This document shows positions 18,323 through 27,022 of a stretch of DNA of 64,000 bases, piece by piece. Made by a program: the position numbers and the translations under genes. The notes under the pieces were generated by a model. The model saw only the letters and a program-made list of their open reading frames with translations, ran no database searches and was not told where the DNA came from. The number at the start of each line of letters is the position of its first letter. The stretch's first letter is position 1. Source of the DNA: Bacteroidota bacterium (GTDB lineage Bacteria; Bacteroidota; Ignavibacteria; SZUA-365); assembly GCA_003246455.1 (NCBI GenBank), contig QKAF01000015.1, positions 127,193 through 191,192 of the forward strand, in the 5' to 3' direction.

Positions 18323-20013
18323 CGATCCGGTTTCCCCGTAATGATGTCTTTCTGCCTTCGCTTCCCGCGCAGTTCCTTCTCGACGCTCAGTGGCTCTCCG
18401 GTGAAGGGGTTGCGGCCGGTATGATACATGACGCTGGCCCAGGTCCCCGGAGTCGGCGTAAAGATCTGTACTTGTTCCGGAGCGATCCGCAGTTCGGCGG
18501 CGGTGAACCGCTGAAGCGCGCGCATATGTGATTCCTCGCTTCCGGGATAGGCGGCGATGAAATAGTACGTCAGGAACTGTTTTTTTCCCATTTGGCGGGA
18601 GAGCGTGAAAAACCGTTCACGGAAATCGATCAGGTCTTCGGTGCCCCCCTTCCCCATCAGGTCGAGAATCGCCGGATCGCTGTGCTCCGGGGCAAGCTTC
18701 AGCTGCCCGGACACGTGATGGCGCACGAGTTCTTCCATGAATTCCATCCCGCAGCGTTTGTCGTTCATGACCATGTCATGCCGGATGCCGCTGGCGACGA
18801 ACACTTTCCGGATCCCCTCGATCTTTCTCAGCTTTTCCAGCAGCCGCGTATACCGCGAGTGGTCGACGGGCATCTGCCTGCAGAGTTCCGGATACAGGCA
18901 CCGCTTTTCCGTGCAGGCGCCTTTGTCGATCTTTTTCGCGCATTCGAAGCCATACATGTTCGCGGTCGGTCCGCCGACATCCGGAATGATGCCCCGAAAG
19001 CGCGGATGCCTGGTCAGAGACGCGGCTTCATCAAGGATCGATTTTTCGCTGCGCCACCGTACGCGCCGGCCTTCGTGCACGGCGATCGCACAGAAATTGC
19101 ATTCGCCGTAGCAGCCGCGATGGGTCTGCAGGGAAAAGCTGATGGTATCGAGCGCCTGCAGCTTCCCCTGTCCGCGGTAGGACGGGTGCGCATCGCGCGC
19201 GAAAGGAAGTTCCGCGATCGCATCGAGCTCCGCCTGGGATTCATACGCCGGCGGGGGATGCTGAATCAGCCACCGATCCCCGTGTTTCTGCACGAGTCCG
19301 CTGGCTGTCACCGGATCGGTATTGTCATAAAACACCGCGTACATCCGGCTGAAGGCCTCGGTGCTGGTGCGTACCTCTTCGAACGGGGGCAGCTCGCGGT
19401 AGCCGGTGACGGCTTCGCGCGCGATTTCGCAGGTTCCGGGAATGCCGTGAATGTCATTGCCCTCGCGCAGGCGCTGCGCGAGTTCGCGTACAGTGCGTTC
19501 CGCCATCCCGTAGACGAGCAGGTCTGCCTTCGCATCGAAAAGCAGCGAGCGCCGTACTGCGTCGCTCCAGTAGTCGTAGTGCGCGATCCGCCGAAGACTC
19601 GCTTCGAGGCCGCCCAGCACGATCGGCGCGGTGCGCTTGAAATGCTGGCGGATAAGTGTGCTGTAGACGATGCTCGCCCGGTCGGGACGGCGGACATTCT
19701 CCCCACCCGGCGTGTAATCGTCACTTCGACGCTTTTTCCGCAGTGCCGTGTAGTTCGCGACCATGGAATCCACGCTTCCGGCGGTGAGTCCCCAGAACAG
19801 AAGCGGTTCACCCAGCCGGCTGATGTCCGTCCCGCTGCGGACATCCGGCTGCGCGATGACGCCGACACGGAAGCCCGCGGCGACGAGCACCTGCCCGATG
19901 ACGGCGATACCGATCTGCGGGGAATCGATGTATGCGTCGCCGCTGACCAGAATGACATCCAGCGATTCCCACCCGCGTGCCCGCATTTCGGCCTTTGTTG
20001 TCGGAAGAAACAT
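18319..20013 (-). CDS. ygiQ: YgiQ family radical SAM protein
   Basis: A 564-residue protein. The N-terminal domain (SLDVILVSGDAYIDSPQIG and onward) is the UPF0313/YgiQ N-domain. The radical SAM core contains the 4Fe-4S motif C-x3-C-x2-C in RGCYGECNFCAI. A Cys-rich stretch (CAKKIDKGACTEKRCLYPELC when read through) follows, as usual for the family. The biochemical reaction of YgiQ is not established. It overlaps the downstream cyclase by four bases and lies five bases behind the aldolase gene. It is somewhat shorter at the C-terminus than the E. coli homologue. Confidence 0.93.
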   Translation of the reverse strand: MFLPTTKAEMRARGWESLDVILVSGDAYIDSPQIGIAVIGQVLVAAGFRVGVIAQPDVRSGTDISRLGEPLLFWGLTAGSVDSMVANYTALRKKRRSDDYTPGGENVRRPDRASIVYSTLIRQHFKRTAPIVLGGLEASLRRIAHYDYWSDAVRRSLLFDAKADLLVYGMAERTVRELAQRLREGNDIHGIPGTCEIAREAVTGYRELPPFEEVRTSTEAFSRMYAVFYDNTDPVTASGLVQKHGDRWLIQHPPPAYESQAELDAIAELPFARDAHPSYRGQGKLQALDTISFSLQTHRGCYGECNFCAIAVHEGRRVRWRSEKSILDEAASLTRHPRFRGIIPDVGGPTANMYGFECAKKIDKGACTEKRCLYPELCRQMPVDHSRYTRLLEKLRKIEGIRKVFVASGIRHDMVMNDKRCGMEFMEELVRHHVSGQLKLAPEHSDPAILDLMGKGGTEDLIDFRERFFTLSRQMGKKQFLTYYFIAAYPGSEESHMRALQRFTAAELRIAPEQVQIFTPTPGTWASVMYHTGRNPFTGEPLSVEKELRGKRRQKDIITGKPDR

Positions 20014-20018
20014 CCGGA

Positions 20019-20690
20019 TCAGCGCTCGCTTCCGGAGATTTCCGCGGCGGCCGTTCCGTAGTTTTTGAACTTCTCGATGACACGCGCCATTTCATCGTCC
20101 GGGAGCGCGACGGGCGTTCCGATGGCCCGCGCCTGCCAGCAGATCCGCGCGACGAGTTCGACTTCCTCTGCGACGGTGAACGCCCGTTCGATATCCGTGC
20201 CGACGGCGAGCAGTCCGTGGGTGGCGAGCAGCACGGCGTTGTATTCCGATCCGAGCGCGGCTGCCGCCAGTGCGGCGAGTTCCTCGCTGCCATAGGTCGC
20301 GTACGGGGCGACGGGCACCTTTTTCCCTGCGAACCCTATCAGGTAATGCACCGGCGGAATTTCTTCACGGAGACAGGCGAACGTCGTCGCGTATGCCGAA
20401 TGCGTGTGCACGACCGCTCCGATCTCGGGTCGTGCCGCATACACCGCGGCATGCATGCGCCATTCCGATGACGGACTCCGCTTCCCCGCGAGGGTGTGTC
20501 CTTCGTCTTCCATGACCACGATGTCCTTCGCCCTCATCACATCGTATCCGATGCCGGTGGGACTCATGCAGAAATACGCCGTTCCGGGAATGCGCAAACT
20601 GATGTTCCCCCCGGAACCGGTCGTGAGTCCTGCCGCGAGCATGCGTCGGAGATAGCGCACGACCTGTCTCCGTTCCTGTTCGAATTTCAT
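20019..20690 (-). CDS. Class II aldolase, FucA-like (L-fuculose-1-phosphate aldolase family)
   Basis: A 223-residue zinc aldolase. E76, H95, H97 and H158 correspond, shifted by three, to the catalytic glutamate and zinc-binding histidines of E. coli FucA (E73, H92, H94, H155). The glycine-rich TTGSGGNIS loop at 23-31 binds the phosphate. The family cleaves sugar 1-phosphates to DHAP and an aldehyde but also includes MtnB dehydratases; context does not decide. The start is set at 20690 because GGAG lies seven bases upstream and the ATG overlaps the stop of the aminopeptidase gene as ATGA. The longer open frame upstream is a shadow. Confidence 0.88.
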   Translation of the reverse strand: MKFEQERRQVVRYLRRMLAAGLTTGSGGNISLRIPGTAYFCMSPTGIGYDVMRAKDIVVMEDEGHTLAGKRSPSSEWRMHAAVYAARPEIGAVVHTHSAYATTFACLREEIPPVHYLIGFAGKKVPVAPYATYGSEELAALAAAALGSEYNAVLLATHGLLAVGTDIERAFTVAEEVELVARICWQARAIGTPVALPDDEMARVIEKFKNYGTAAAEISGSER

Positions 20691-21745
20691 TTCACTGCTC
20701 CTGTCTCCTTGCGGTCGCCGATCTGTGTCTTCATCCACTCGAAACCGAGGACCTGCGCCTTGATGTTGTTCGGTTCGTCCATGGCATGCCCGGATGCGAA
20801 CGTAATGTTCAGCCGGGCGTTTTTCAGCTGCCGGGAGAGTTTCCACGCAGTGACCGGAGGACAGATCACGTCGAAGCGGCCATTGACGATCCAGGTCGGA
20901 ATATGCGCAATCCGGGCTATGTCGCGCCAGAGCTGCCCTTCTTCGAGAAAGCAGTGATGCGCCATATAGTAACTCTCGAACAGCGCGAAAGACGTCGGGA
21001 CGTTCGATTCGAGCCAGCGGTTGAGATTCCGCAGATGCGTGCTGTCCGGATCGATCTTGCTGGCGCCGTCCTCGAATCGCGTCCAGACGCGCACGAGACG
21101 TGCCTGCAGTTCGGGATCGGCCGTACGCAGCAGTTCGTCGAGATATTCCGGGAGCGGCCTTCGCGCCGGATCGGGCAGGGAATCGAGAAGCTGCTGTTCG
21201 AGTTCCGGAAAGAAGCGCGCAAGTCCGCCGTGATAGAAGTGGTCGATTTCTTCCTGCGTCGCCGTGAAGACTCCGCGAAGGACGATCCCCCGTACATGCT
21301 CGGGATATTTCTCGGCGTAGGCCAGGGCGAGCGTCGTTCCCCATGAACCGCCGAACAGCACGATGCTGTCGACGCCGCAATGGATGCGAAGCCGTTCGAT
21401 ATCCTCGACGAGGTCCCAGGTGGTGTTTTCACGCAGATCAGCGTACGGTCGTGATTTCCCTGCCCCGCGCTGGTCATGCTGAATGATCTGATAAAAATCC
21501 GGATCGCAGAAACGGCGTGTAAAGGGAGAAGTACGGCCTCCTGGACCGCCATGCAGGACAAACACGGGTACGCCATGCGGGTTCCCGCAGCGCTCATAGT
21601 AAATCTGATGAATTTCCGACACCGCGAGATACCCCTGCGCGTACGGTTCGACCGGCGGCCAGAGCTGCCCCGGCTCCTGCGCGCGCGTGAGCGCTGGCGT
21701 CATCAGGAATAAAATCGTGAAAATGAGCGGGAATGAGACGTTCAT
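20687..21745 (-). CDS. pip: Prolyl aminopeptidase (proline iminopeptidase), predicted exported
   Basis: A 352-residue alpha/beta hydrolase of peptidase family S33 that removes N-terminal proline from peptides. HGGPGG at 65-70 forms the oxyanion region, and the nucleophile is S134 in GGSWG. The other triad members lie in GRFDVICPP and SGHAMDEP. The start at 21745 is chosen because AGGAGG lies eight bases upstream and it begins a signal peptide (residues 1-22, ending TRA-QE). Export is unusual for this mostly cytoplasmic enzyme. First gene of the operon pip-aldolase-ygiQ-cyclase. Confidence 0.92.
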   Translation of the reverse strand: MNVSFPLIFTILFLMTPALTRAQEPGQLWPPVEPYAQGYLAVSEIHQIYYERCGNPHGVPVFVLHGGPGGRTSPFTRRFCDPDFYQIIQHDQRGAGKSRPYADLRENTTWDLVEDIERLRIHCGVDSIVLFGGSWGTTLALAYAEKYPEHVRGIVLRGVFTATQEEIDHFYHGGLARFFPELEQQLLDSLPDPARRPLPEYLDELLRTADPELQARLVRVWTRFEDGASKIDPDSTHLRNLNRWLESNVPTSFALFESYYMAHHCFLEEGQLWRDIARIAHIPTWIVNGRFDVICPPVTAWKLSRQLKNARLNITFASGHAMDEPNNIKAQVLGFEWMKTQIGDRKETGAVK

Positions 21746-21883
21746 CACGGAATCCTCCTGTGCGAAACAATGTACAAAAAAGCGCGGATGAGGGCATCCC
21801 GCGATTTTGCATATTGTATCGAAGTCGTATATTAGGGATGTTAACAGCACACATGATAGCGATCAGTCATAGAAGGAGGAATC

Positions 21884-22066
21884 ATGAGCAAATACCAGGA
21901 GTTGCTTGATCTGGTGAAAACCTTCGAGCAGGATTTCGAAAAGTTCTACATCAAGGGAAACAAGTCCGCAGGTACGCGTCTCCGCAAGCACATGAACGAG
22001 CTGAAGAAATTCGCCCAGGATGTGCGCATGGAAGTGCAGACCATCAAGAAGAGCGACGGAGAATAA
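21884..22066 (+). CDS. Histone H1-like DNA-binding protein (Hc1 type)
   Basis: A 60-residue basic helical protein. Its sequence (KFYIKGNKSAGTRLRKHM followed by NELKKFAQDVR) is characteristic of the short Hc1-family histone-like proteins common in Bacteroidota and Chlorobiota, named after the chlamydial Hc1. It is expected to be an abundant nucleoid protein. AGAAGGAGG is placed ideally before the ATG, consistent with strong translation. Divergent from pip. A hairpin with a T-run that could end its transcript lies within the next gene. Confidence 0.88.
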   Translation: MSKYQELLDLVKTFEQDFEKFYIKGNKSAGTRLRKHMNELKKFAQDVRMEVQTIKKSDGE

Positions 22067-22076
22067 TCCGCGCCTG

Positions 22077-22985
22077 ATGATCACGGAGCTGCGTCCGCGT
22101 TTTCCCGCGGATTTCCATTTTGAGCACACCGTCTATTCCCATGGGTGGTGTGCTCTTTTTCCATTCCGTCTCGATCGCGCATCGCAGACCCTCAGCTGTA
22201 CACTCGAGGACGGGAACGGCCGTATCGGCACGCTCCGGTATTCGCTTCCCTCCCAGAAAAAACCGCGCGTCGCACTCGAGACGCGGGGAACGCCCTCGAG
22301 CACCAGTCTCGCGCTTTTCGCCGCACGGGCCGCGAATATCCTTCACCTCAATCTGGATCTTCGGATGTTTTACGCCCGTGTCCGCGAGGACGCGCGGTTC
22401 GCATGGATCGCAGAACATCGGACGGGACGCATGCTGCGCGCTCCGACGTTTTTCGAGGATGTCGTGAAAATGATCCTCACGACGAATTGCTCGTGGTCGC
22501 TGACAGAACTGATGAACGAGCGTCTGATTCAGCAATTCGGCATTCCCGCGGCGGACGGCGCGGTCTGTTTTCCCCGGCCCGAATCCATCGCCGAGAGCAG
22601 TGAGGAAATCCTTCGCTCCGAAGTCCGGCTGGGATACCGGGCGCCGTTCGTGCTCGAACTGGCCCGCAGAGTCGCATCGGGCGCGCTCGACATCGAAGCG
22701 TTCCGTCAGGCCGATGCGCCCGCCCTCGAACTGCATCGCGCCCTCCGCGACATCAAAGGTGTCGGAGACTACGCCGCCAGCAATCTGCTGAAACTTCTCG
22801 GACGGTACGATTATCTCGGACTGGACTCCTGGTGCCGCGCCAAATTCGCCGAACTGCACAATGGCGGAACCCCCGTGCCCGATACGGAAATCGAGGGGTA
22901 TTATGCGCCTTTCGAGGAATGGAAAGGACTCGTCATGTGGCTCGATGTCACCCGTCAGTGGTATGCGTTGAAGTTTCCTTTTTGA
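22077..22985 (+). CDS. HhH-GPD family DNA glycosylase (AlkA/OGG-like)
   Basis: A 302-residue base-excision repair glycosylase. The N-terminal domain (SHGWCALFPFRLD) resembles AlkA/OGG-type glycosylases. The helix-hairpin-helix is DIKGVGDYAASNLLKLLG, followed by the catalytic aspartate region GLDSWCR. The lysine that defines bifunctional OGG lyases is not evident by eye, so a monofunctional alkyl- or oxidised-base glycosylase is likelier. The start lies 10 bases after the histone stop. An intrinsic-terminator-like hairpin at 22122-22160 lies within its coding sequence. Confidence 0.82.
   Translation: MITELRPRFPADFHFEHTVYSHGWCALFPFRLDRASQTLSCTLEDGNGRIGTLRYSLPSQKKPRVALETRGTPSSTSLALFAARAANILHLNLDLRMFYARVREDARFAWIAEHRTGRMLRAPTFFEDVVKMILTTNCSWSLTELMNERLIQQFGIPAADGAVCFPRPESIAESSEEILRSEVRLGYRAPFVLELARRVASGALDIEAFRQADAPALELHRALRDIKGVGDYAASNLLKLLGRYDYLGLDSWCRAKFAELHNGGTPVPDTEIEGYYAPFEEWKGLVMWLDVTRQWYALKFPF
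22122..22160 (+). terminator. Terminator-like hairpin inside the glycosylase gene (possible end of histone transcript)
   Basis: GAGCACACC (22122-22130) pairs perfectly with GGTGTGCTC (22147-22155) across a 16-base loop and is followed by five Ts. It lies 56 bases after the histone stop but 45 bases into the next coding region, so it would work as an attenuator rather than a complete stop. Confidence 0.4.
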
Positions 22986-23048
22986 TCCTTTCCGCCGCCA
23001 CCGATTTCGCTCCCCGCCACTCCGACACAATCACAGAAGCGAAACCCC

Positions 23049-24221
23049 ATGCGTACATACATGTTCGTTCTGACCGCGCTGCTTTCCGCATCCCTGCTGA
23101 GCGCACAGGACTTTCGGTCACTGCATTCCTCCGCGATCGTCGCCGACGGGCACAATGACATTCTCGGCCGCGTCATGTCGGGGGGAGAAATGGAATCCCG
23201 CGCGGCCGAGGGACATTCCGATCTCCCGCGGTTTCGCGAAGGCGGCATGGACATACAGCTGTTCTCGATCTGGGTCCCTTCCGATCGCAAGGGAGACGAT
23301 GCGTGGCGCTTCGCGCTCGACGAAATCGATTCGCTCAAGGCGATCGCCGCACGCCACCCGGAAACGCTCGCCCTGGTCACCGGTCCGGGAATGATGAGCG
23401 GGGCCCTGAGCGCGGGCAAGCTGGCCGGGGTCATCGCGCTGGAAGGCGGGCGCTGCATCGACGGCAAACGCGAGCGCATCCTCGAACTGTATCGTCGGGG
23501 AATGCGCAGTTTCGGCCTGACCTGGAATTACAGTTCGGACTGGGCCAGCTGCTCGAAGGACGAATCCCAGGGGAAAATACCCGGAGGGCTTTCCGCGAAG
23601 GGAAAATCCTTCGTTCGTCTTCTCGACTCCCTTGGAGTGCTCATCGACGTCTCCCATCTCGGGGAACGCTCCTTCTGGGACGTCGCCGCGACATCGACGC
23701 ACCCGCTCTTCGCCTCTCATTCCGCCAGCAAGGTGCTCCGGGATCATCATCGAAACCTCACCGACGATCAGCTGCGCGCGGTCGCGAATAGCGGCGGTGT
23801 GGTCATGACCAATTTCTTCCCGGGTTTCCTGGTCTCGAGTCTCAATCAAAAGAGCACGGCGCGACTGCGCGAATTCGAAAAGCGCGCCGCAGCACTGAAG
23901 AAAAAGCACCCGAAACGCGGCAAGGCGTACCTGAAAGAGTACGACCGCATGGTGCGCGAGGCCGCGACGGAAGGACTCTGCACGATCAACGACGTCGTCG
24001 CGCATATCGACCGCATGGTGCGCATCGCGGGAGCCGCGCACGTGGGCCTCGGTTCCGATTTCGACGGAATCAACCTGACCCCCATCGGCCTCAACGACGT
24101 GACAGACCTGCCGATGCTCACCCGTGCCCTCCTGAAGCACGGGTACACCGGGGAACAGGTGCGCGGGATTATCGGCGGCAACTTCCTTCGCGTTTGGAAC
24201 GCGGTCGTGGAACACAAATAG
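23049..24221 (+). CDS. Exported membrane dipeptidase-like protein (peptidase M19)
   Basis: A 390-residue amidohydrolase-fold protein with a signal peptide (residues 1-19, ending LLSAQ). Zinc-binding landmarks of the M19 renal dipeptidase family are seen: DGHND near the N-terminus, EGG (bridging glutamate), DVSHLG, FASHSAS, and GSDFDGI near the end. Family members hydrolyse dipeptides, often with broad or D-residue specificity, in the periplasm. Between HSAS and the last motif is a Lys/Arg-rich helical stretch (about residues 265-305). Transcribed alone or with the upstream glycosylase, 63 bases away. Confidence 0.93.
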   Translation: MRTYMFVLTALLSASLLSAQDFRSLHSSAIVADGHNDILGRVMSGGEMESRAAEGHSDLPRFREGGMDIQLFSIWVPSDRKGDDAWRFALDEIDSLKAIAARHPETLALVTGPGMMSGALSAGKLAGVIALEGGRCIDGKRERILELYRRGMRSFGLTWNYSSDWASCSKDESQGKIPGGLSAKGKSFVRLLDSLGVLIDVSHLGERSFWDVAATSTHPLFASHSASKVLRDHHRNLTDDQLRAVANSGGVVMTNFFPGFLVSSLNQKSTARLREFEKRAAALKKKHPKRGKAYLKEYDRMVREAATEGLCTINDVVAHIDRMVRIAGAAHVGLGSDFDGINLTPIGLNDVTDLPMLTRALLKHGYTGEQVRGIIGGNFLRVWNAVVEHK

Positions 24222-24265
24222 TTGCTGTTGTCATCGATAATCGCGATTTTAGGGAATCCGTCTTT

Positions 24266-24294
24266 TTGATTCAATTCGTTTTATCGCATACAAT
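24266..24294 (+). promoter_or_regulatory. Candidate promoter of sucC
   Basis: TTGATT (24266-24271) and TACAAT (24289-24294) are separated by 17 bases, close to the sigma-70 consensus. The start would fall near 24301, leaving a leader of about 14 bases that contains the AAGGA Shine-Dalgarno sequence. Confidence 0.45.
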
Positions 24295-24314
24295 ATCAGC
24301 ACAAGGAACGGCGC

Positions 24315-25517
24315 ATGAAAATTCATGAATTCCAGGGAAAGCAGATCCTGCGGAAATTCAACGTCCCCACTCCCGAGGGCGGTGTTGCGACAACGCCCGA
24401 ACAGGCGGTGAGCGTCGCAAAGAAGCTCGGCGGCAAGGTCTGGGTGGTCAAATCGCAGATTCATGCCGGCGGTCGCGGCAAGGGACAGATCCTCGATCCC
24501 GAGACGCGCAAACTCGTCCTTGACGGCGGCGTGAAAGTCGCAAAGTCGCTCAAGGAAGTCGAGAAGTATGCGTCGCTTATGCTGAAAAACCTGCTCGTCA
24601 CCATTCAGACCGGACAGGAAGGCAAGATCGTGCGCCGTGTGCTGATCGAGCAGGGTGTGAATATCGACAAGGAGTTTTACGCCGGTATGCTCCTCGACCG
24701 CGCCCAGTCGCGCAACGTCATGATGGTCTCGACCGAGGGCGGCATGGAGATCGAGAAAGTGGCGGCGGAAACGCCGGAAAAAATCCTCAAAGTCACCGTC
24801 GATCCGACGATCGGGTTCCAGGCATTCCAGGCACGTGAACTCGCCTTCGGACTCGGGCTCAGCGGTGTCGCATTCAAGAACGGCGTCAAGTTCCTCATGG
24901 CGCTTGCGAACGCCTACGAAGAAATCGACGCGAGCATGTTTGAAATCAATCCGCTGGTCCTGACCAAGGAAGGCGACATGCTTGCGCTAGATGCCAAGGT
25001 CAATCTGGACGACAACGGTCTCTTCCGCCATACGGACTTCCTCAAGCTGCGCGATACCGCGGAAGAAGATCCCCTCGAGGTCAAGGCATCGAAGTTCAGC
25101 CTCAACTACATCAAGCTCGACGGCAACGTCGGCTGCATGGTAAACGGTGCGGGGCTCGCAATGGCCACGATGGACATCATCAAACTTGCAGGCGGCGAAC
25201 CTGCCAACTTCCTCGACGTCGGCGGCGGCGCGAGTGCGGAGACGACCGAGCAGGGCTTCCGCATCATCCTCAGCGACAAGAACGTGAAAGCGATTCTTAT
25301 CAATATCTTCGGCGGTATCGTGCGCTGCGACCGCATCGCGAACGGCGTTGTCCAGGCTGCCCGCAATATCAACATCAAGGTCCCGATCGTGGTGCGGCTC
25401 GCCGGAACCAATGCGGAAGAAGCCGCGGAAATCCTCGAGAAGAGCGGTATCGATTTTCTCGTCGCGCACAATTTCGAAGAAGCAGCACAGAAGGTCACAC
25501 AGGTCATCGCCGCGTAA
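24315..25517 (+). CDS. sucC: Succinate--CoA ligase (ADP-forming) beta subunit
   Basis: TCA-cycle enzyme subunit making ATP (or GTP) from succinyl-CoA. It is 400 residues long, as usual, with an N-terminal ATP-grasp domain (QIHAGGRGKG, MFEINPLVLTKEG, ALDAKVNLDDNG) and a C-terminal CoA-ligase domain (GGIVRCDRIANGVV). The partner alpha subunit gene sucD is not adjacent, which differs from the common sucCD operon. It has a candidate promoter immediately upstream and a strong hairpin downstream, so it seems monocistronic. Confidence 0.96.
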   Translation: MKIHEFQGKQILRKFNVPTPEGGVATTPEQAVSVAKKLGGKVWVVKSQIHAGGRGKGQILDPETRKLVLDGGVKVAKSLKEVEKYASLMLKNLLVTIQTGQEGKIVRRVLIEQGVNIDKEFYAGMLLDRAQSRNVMMVSTEGGMEIEKVAAETPEKILKVTVDPTIGFQAFQARELAFGLGLSGVAFKNGVKFLMALANAYEEIDASMFEINPLVLTKEGDMLALDAKVNLDDNGLFRHTDFLKLRDTAEEDPLEVKASKFSLNYIKLDGNVGCMVNGAGLAMATMDIIKLAGGEPANFLDVGGGASAETTEQGFRIILSDKNVKAILINIFGGIVRCDRIANGVVQAARNINIKVPIVVRLAGTNAEEAAEILEKSGIDFLVAHNFEEAAQKVTQVIAA

Positions 25518-25567
25518 GCGCGCGCAATGCCGATCGACGGTTTTCCGTTCGGCAGCTGTTTCGATTT

Positions 25568-25610
25568 CAGCGGGTATGAAAGAACTGTTCTTTCATACCC
25601 GCTGTTCGTT
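25568..25610 (+). terminator. Terminator of sucC
   Basis: Two 18-base arms (25568-25585 and 25587-25604) are perfect inverted repeats with a single base between them, followed by TTCGTT. The stem is very stable, but the T-tract is weak. It lies 51 bases after the sucC stop. Confidence 0.75.
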
Positions 25611-25644
25611 ATACAGGGGCTCCGCTAACTTTCACAAATGTAAC

Positions 25645-25675
25645 TTGCCCTCGCGTCCCCTGTTATTTAGATTTA
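25645..25675 (+). promoter_or_regulatory. Candidate Bacteroidota-type promoter
   Basis: TTG (25645-25647), a 20-base spacer, then TAGATTTA (25668-25675), one mismatch from TAnnTTTG. It would drive the Asp-box sorting-domain protein gene from a start near 25682. Confidence 0.4.
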
Positions 25676-25697
25676 TCCCGTTGTCCCGATAAAACGC

Positions 25698-26939
25698 ATG
25701 CGAGGTATTATGCGCTCTGCTTTACTCTTCTCGGCTCTCTTTCTTTCGGTGATCTGCAGCGCCGCGGCCCAGCCCGGCTGGTTTCAGCTGCGCAGCGAAG
25801 GAGATCCGATCCTCTTCTCCGTCGATATGCTCGATGCCGATAACATCACCGCCGTAGGCAGCGACGGGCTGATTCTCCAGTCCAGCGACGGCGGAAGCAA
25901 CTGGCTCTCCATCCCTTCAGCCGCCACGGACAATCTGCGCCGCATCCGCTGGTACAGTCCGTCCCTCGGAGTGATCCTCGGCAATGACGGGGTCATCCTC
26001 AAATCGACAAATGCCGGCGGATCGTGGACGCAGCTGAGCTCCGGCACGTCGGAGGCACTTTTCGACATTCATTTCGTGGATGAAAACAACTGGCTCGTCG
26101 TGGGACAGGCCGCGCTCGTCATGACGACAACCAACGGCGGCGCAGCATGGGAAGACGGCGGGTCGGGCCTGAACAACTATAACGAGATCACGTTCCACGG
26201 AGATCTCGGCATCGTCGTCGGCAATAAAGGCACCGTCCGCGTTACCGAGGACGGCGGCGGTAAGTGGAAAGACCGCAGCGGCGCCACCGCGAATGAACTG
26301 ACGAGCGTGTCGATCGGTGATGACAGCACCGCAATCGCCGTCGGTGCGAACGGAACGATTCTCCGTACGGAGGACAAAGGGAGAACCTGGACGGAAATCG
26401 CAGCGTCCATTCCGCTGTCCACATACAGGCTGAGCGGCGTGCGGCACCTCTCACGCGAGCGTGTCGTCATCGCCGGTTATGGGGGACTTATTCTCTGGTC
26501 CACGGACACCGGCCTTAGCTGGTACCCGCAGGAAAGCAATACGTCGATAAATCTCGAGGCGCTGGCGTTTCTGAATAACAAGATCGGGGTGGCAGCGGGG
26601 TGGAACGGAACGGTCATGCGCACCAATACGGCCGGATCGCTCGGCGTGACGAAACTCGGCGCGGAACGTCCTTCCGGCATACGCGTGCAGGATGCGTGGC
26701 CCAATCCCGTGCGCCGGGGAGGAAACGCGAAAGTTCGTATCGAGATCCCGGGTAACGGGACGGTGAATCTGCGCGTGTACGATCTCCTCGGGCGCGAGTG
26801 CAGAGGCATACTCAACGAACCGCTCGAGGCAGGCTCGTATTCGATCACCTGGGACGCCACCCTGCCGAAGGGTGTGTACCTGTACCGTCTGGAACAGAAC
26901 GGATCGTCACAGGTACGCAAGTTCACGATACTGGATTGA
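25698..26939 (+). CDS. Secreted Ycf48/Asp-box propeller protein with type IX sorting domain
   Basis: A 413-residue protein with a signal peptide (ending CSAAAQ) and about six Asp-box repeats (SSDGGSNW, STNAGGSW, TTNGGAAW, TEDGGGKW, TEDKGRTW, STDTGLSW). These form a seven-bladed-type propeller like Ycf48-related proteins. The last ~75 residues (AWPNPVRRGG, LPKGVYLYRLEQNG, VRKFTILD) match a type A C-terminal sorting domain, so the protein is likely exported across the outer membrane. An ATG four codons downstream (25710) has the AGG of the first codons as a possible Shine-Dalgarno sequence and could be the true start. No enzymatic role is evident. Confidence 0.85.
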   Translation: MRGIMRSALLFSALFLSVICSAAAQPGWFQLRSEGDPILFSVDMLDADNITAVGSDGLILQSSDGGSNWLSIPSAATDNLRRIRWYSPSLGVILGNDGVILKSTNAGGSWTQLSSGTSEALFDIHFVDENNWLVVGQAALVMTTTNGGAAWEDGGSGLNNYNEITFHGDLGIVVGNKGTVRVTEDGGGKWKDRSGATANELTSVSIGDDSTAIAVGANGTILRTEDKGRTWTEIAASIPLSTYRLSGVRHLSRERVVIAGYGGLILWSTDTGLSWYPQESNTSINLEALAFLNNKIGVAAGWNGTVMRTNTAGSLGVTKLGAERPSGIRVQDAWPNPVRRGGNAKVRIEIPGNGTVNLRVYDLLGRECRGILNEPLEAGSYSITWDATLPKGVYLYRLEQNGSSQVRKFTILD

Positions 26940-26970
26940 TCGAAGAAAAAACTGACACACCCCTCATGAC

Positions 26971-27022
26971 CGCCGAACATGGCGCAGCGAACTTTGAGAA
27001 AAAGGAGCTGCCATGTTCGGCG
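26971..27022 (+). promoter_or_regulatory. Hairpin that buries the start codon of a small membrane peptide
   Basis: CGCCGAACATGGC (26971-26983) is exactly complementary to GCCATGTTCGGCG (27010-27022). The 13-base-pair stem contains the ATG of the 36-codon gene, and the 26-base loop exposes its Shine-Dalgarno sequence (AAAAAGGAG). No T-run follows, so it is not a normal terminator. Confidence 0.6.

Noticed and set aside
21807-21833. TTGCAT...TATATT as promoter of the histone gene
   Set aside because: The spacer is only 15 bases and no TAnnTTTG element is present; too weak to list although a promoter must lie in this region.
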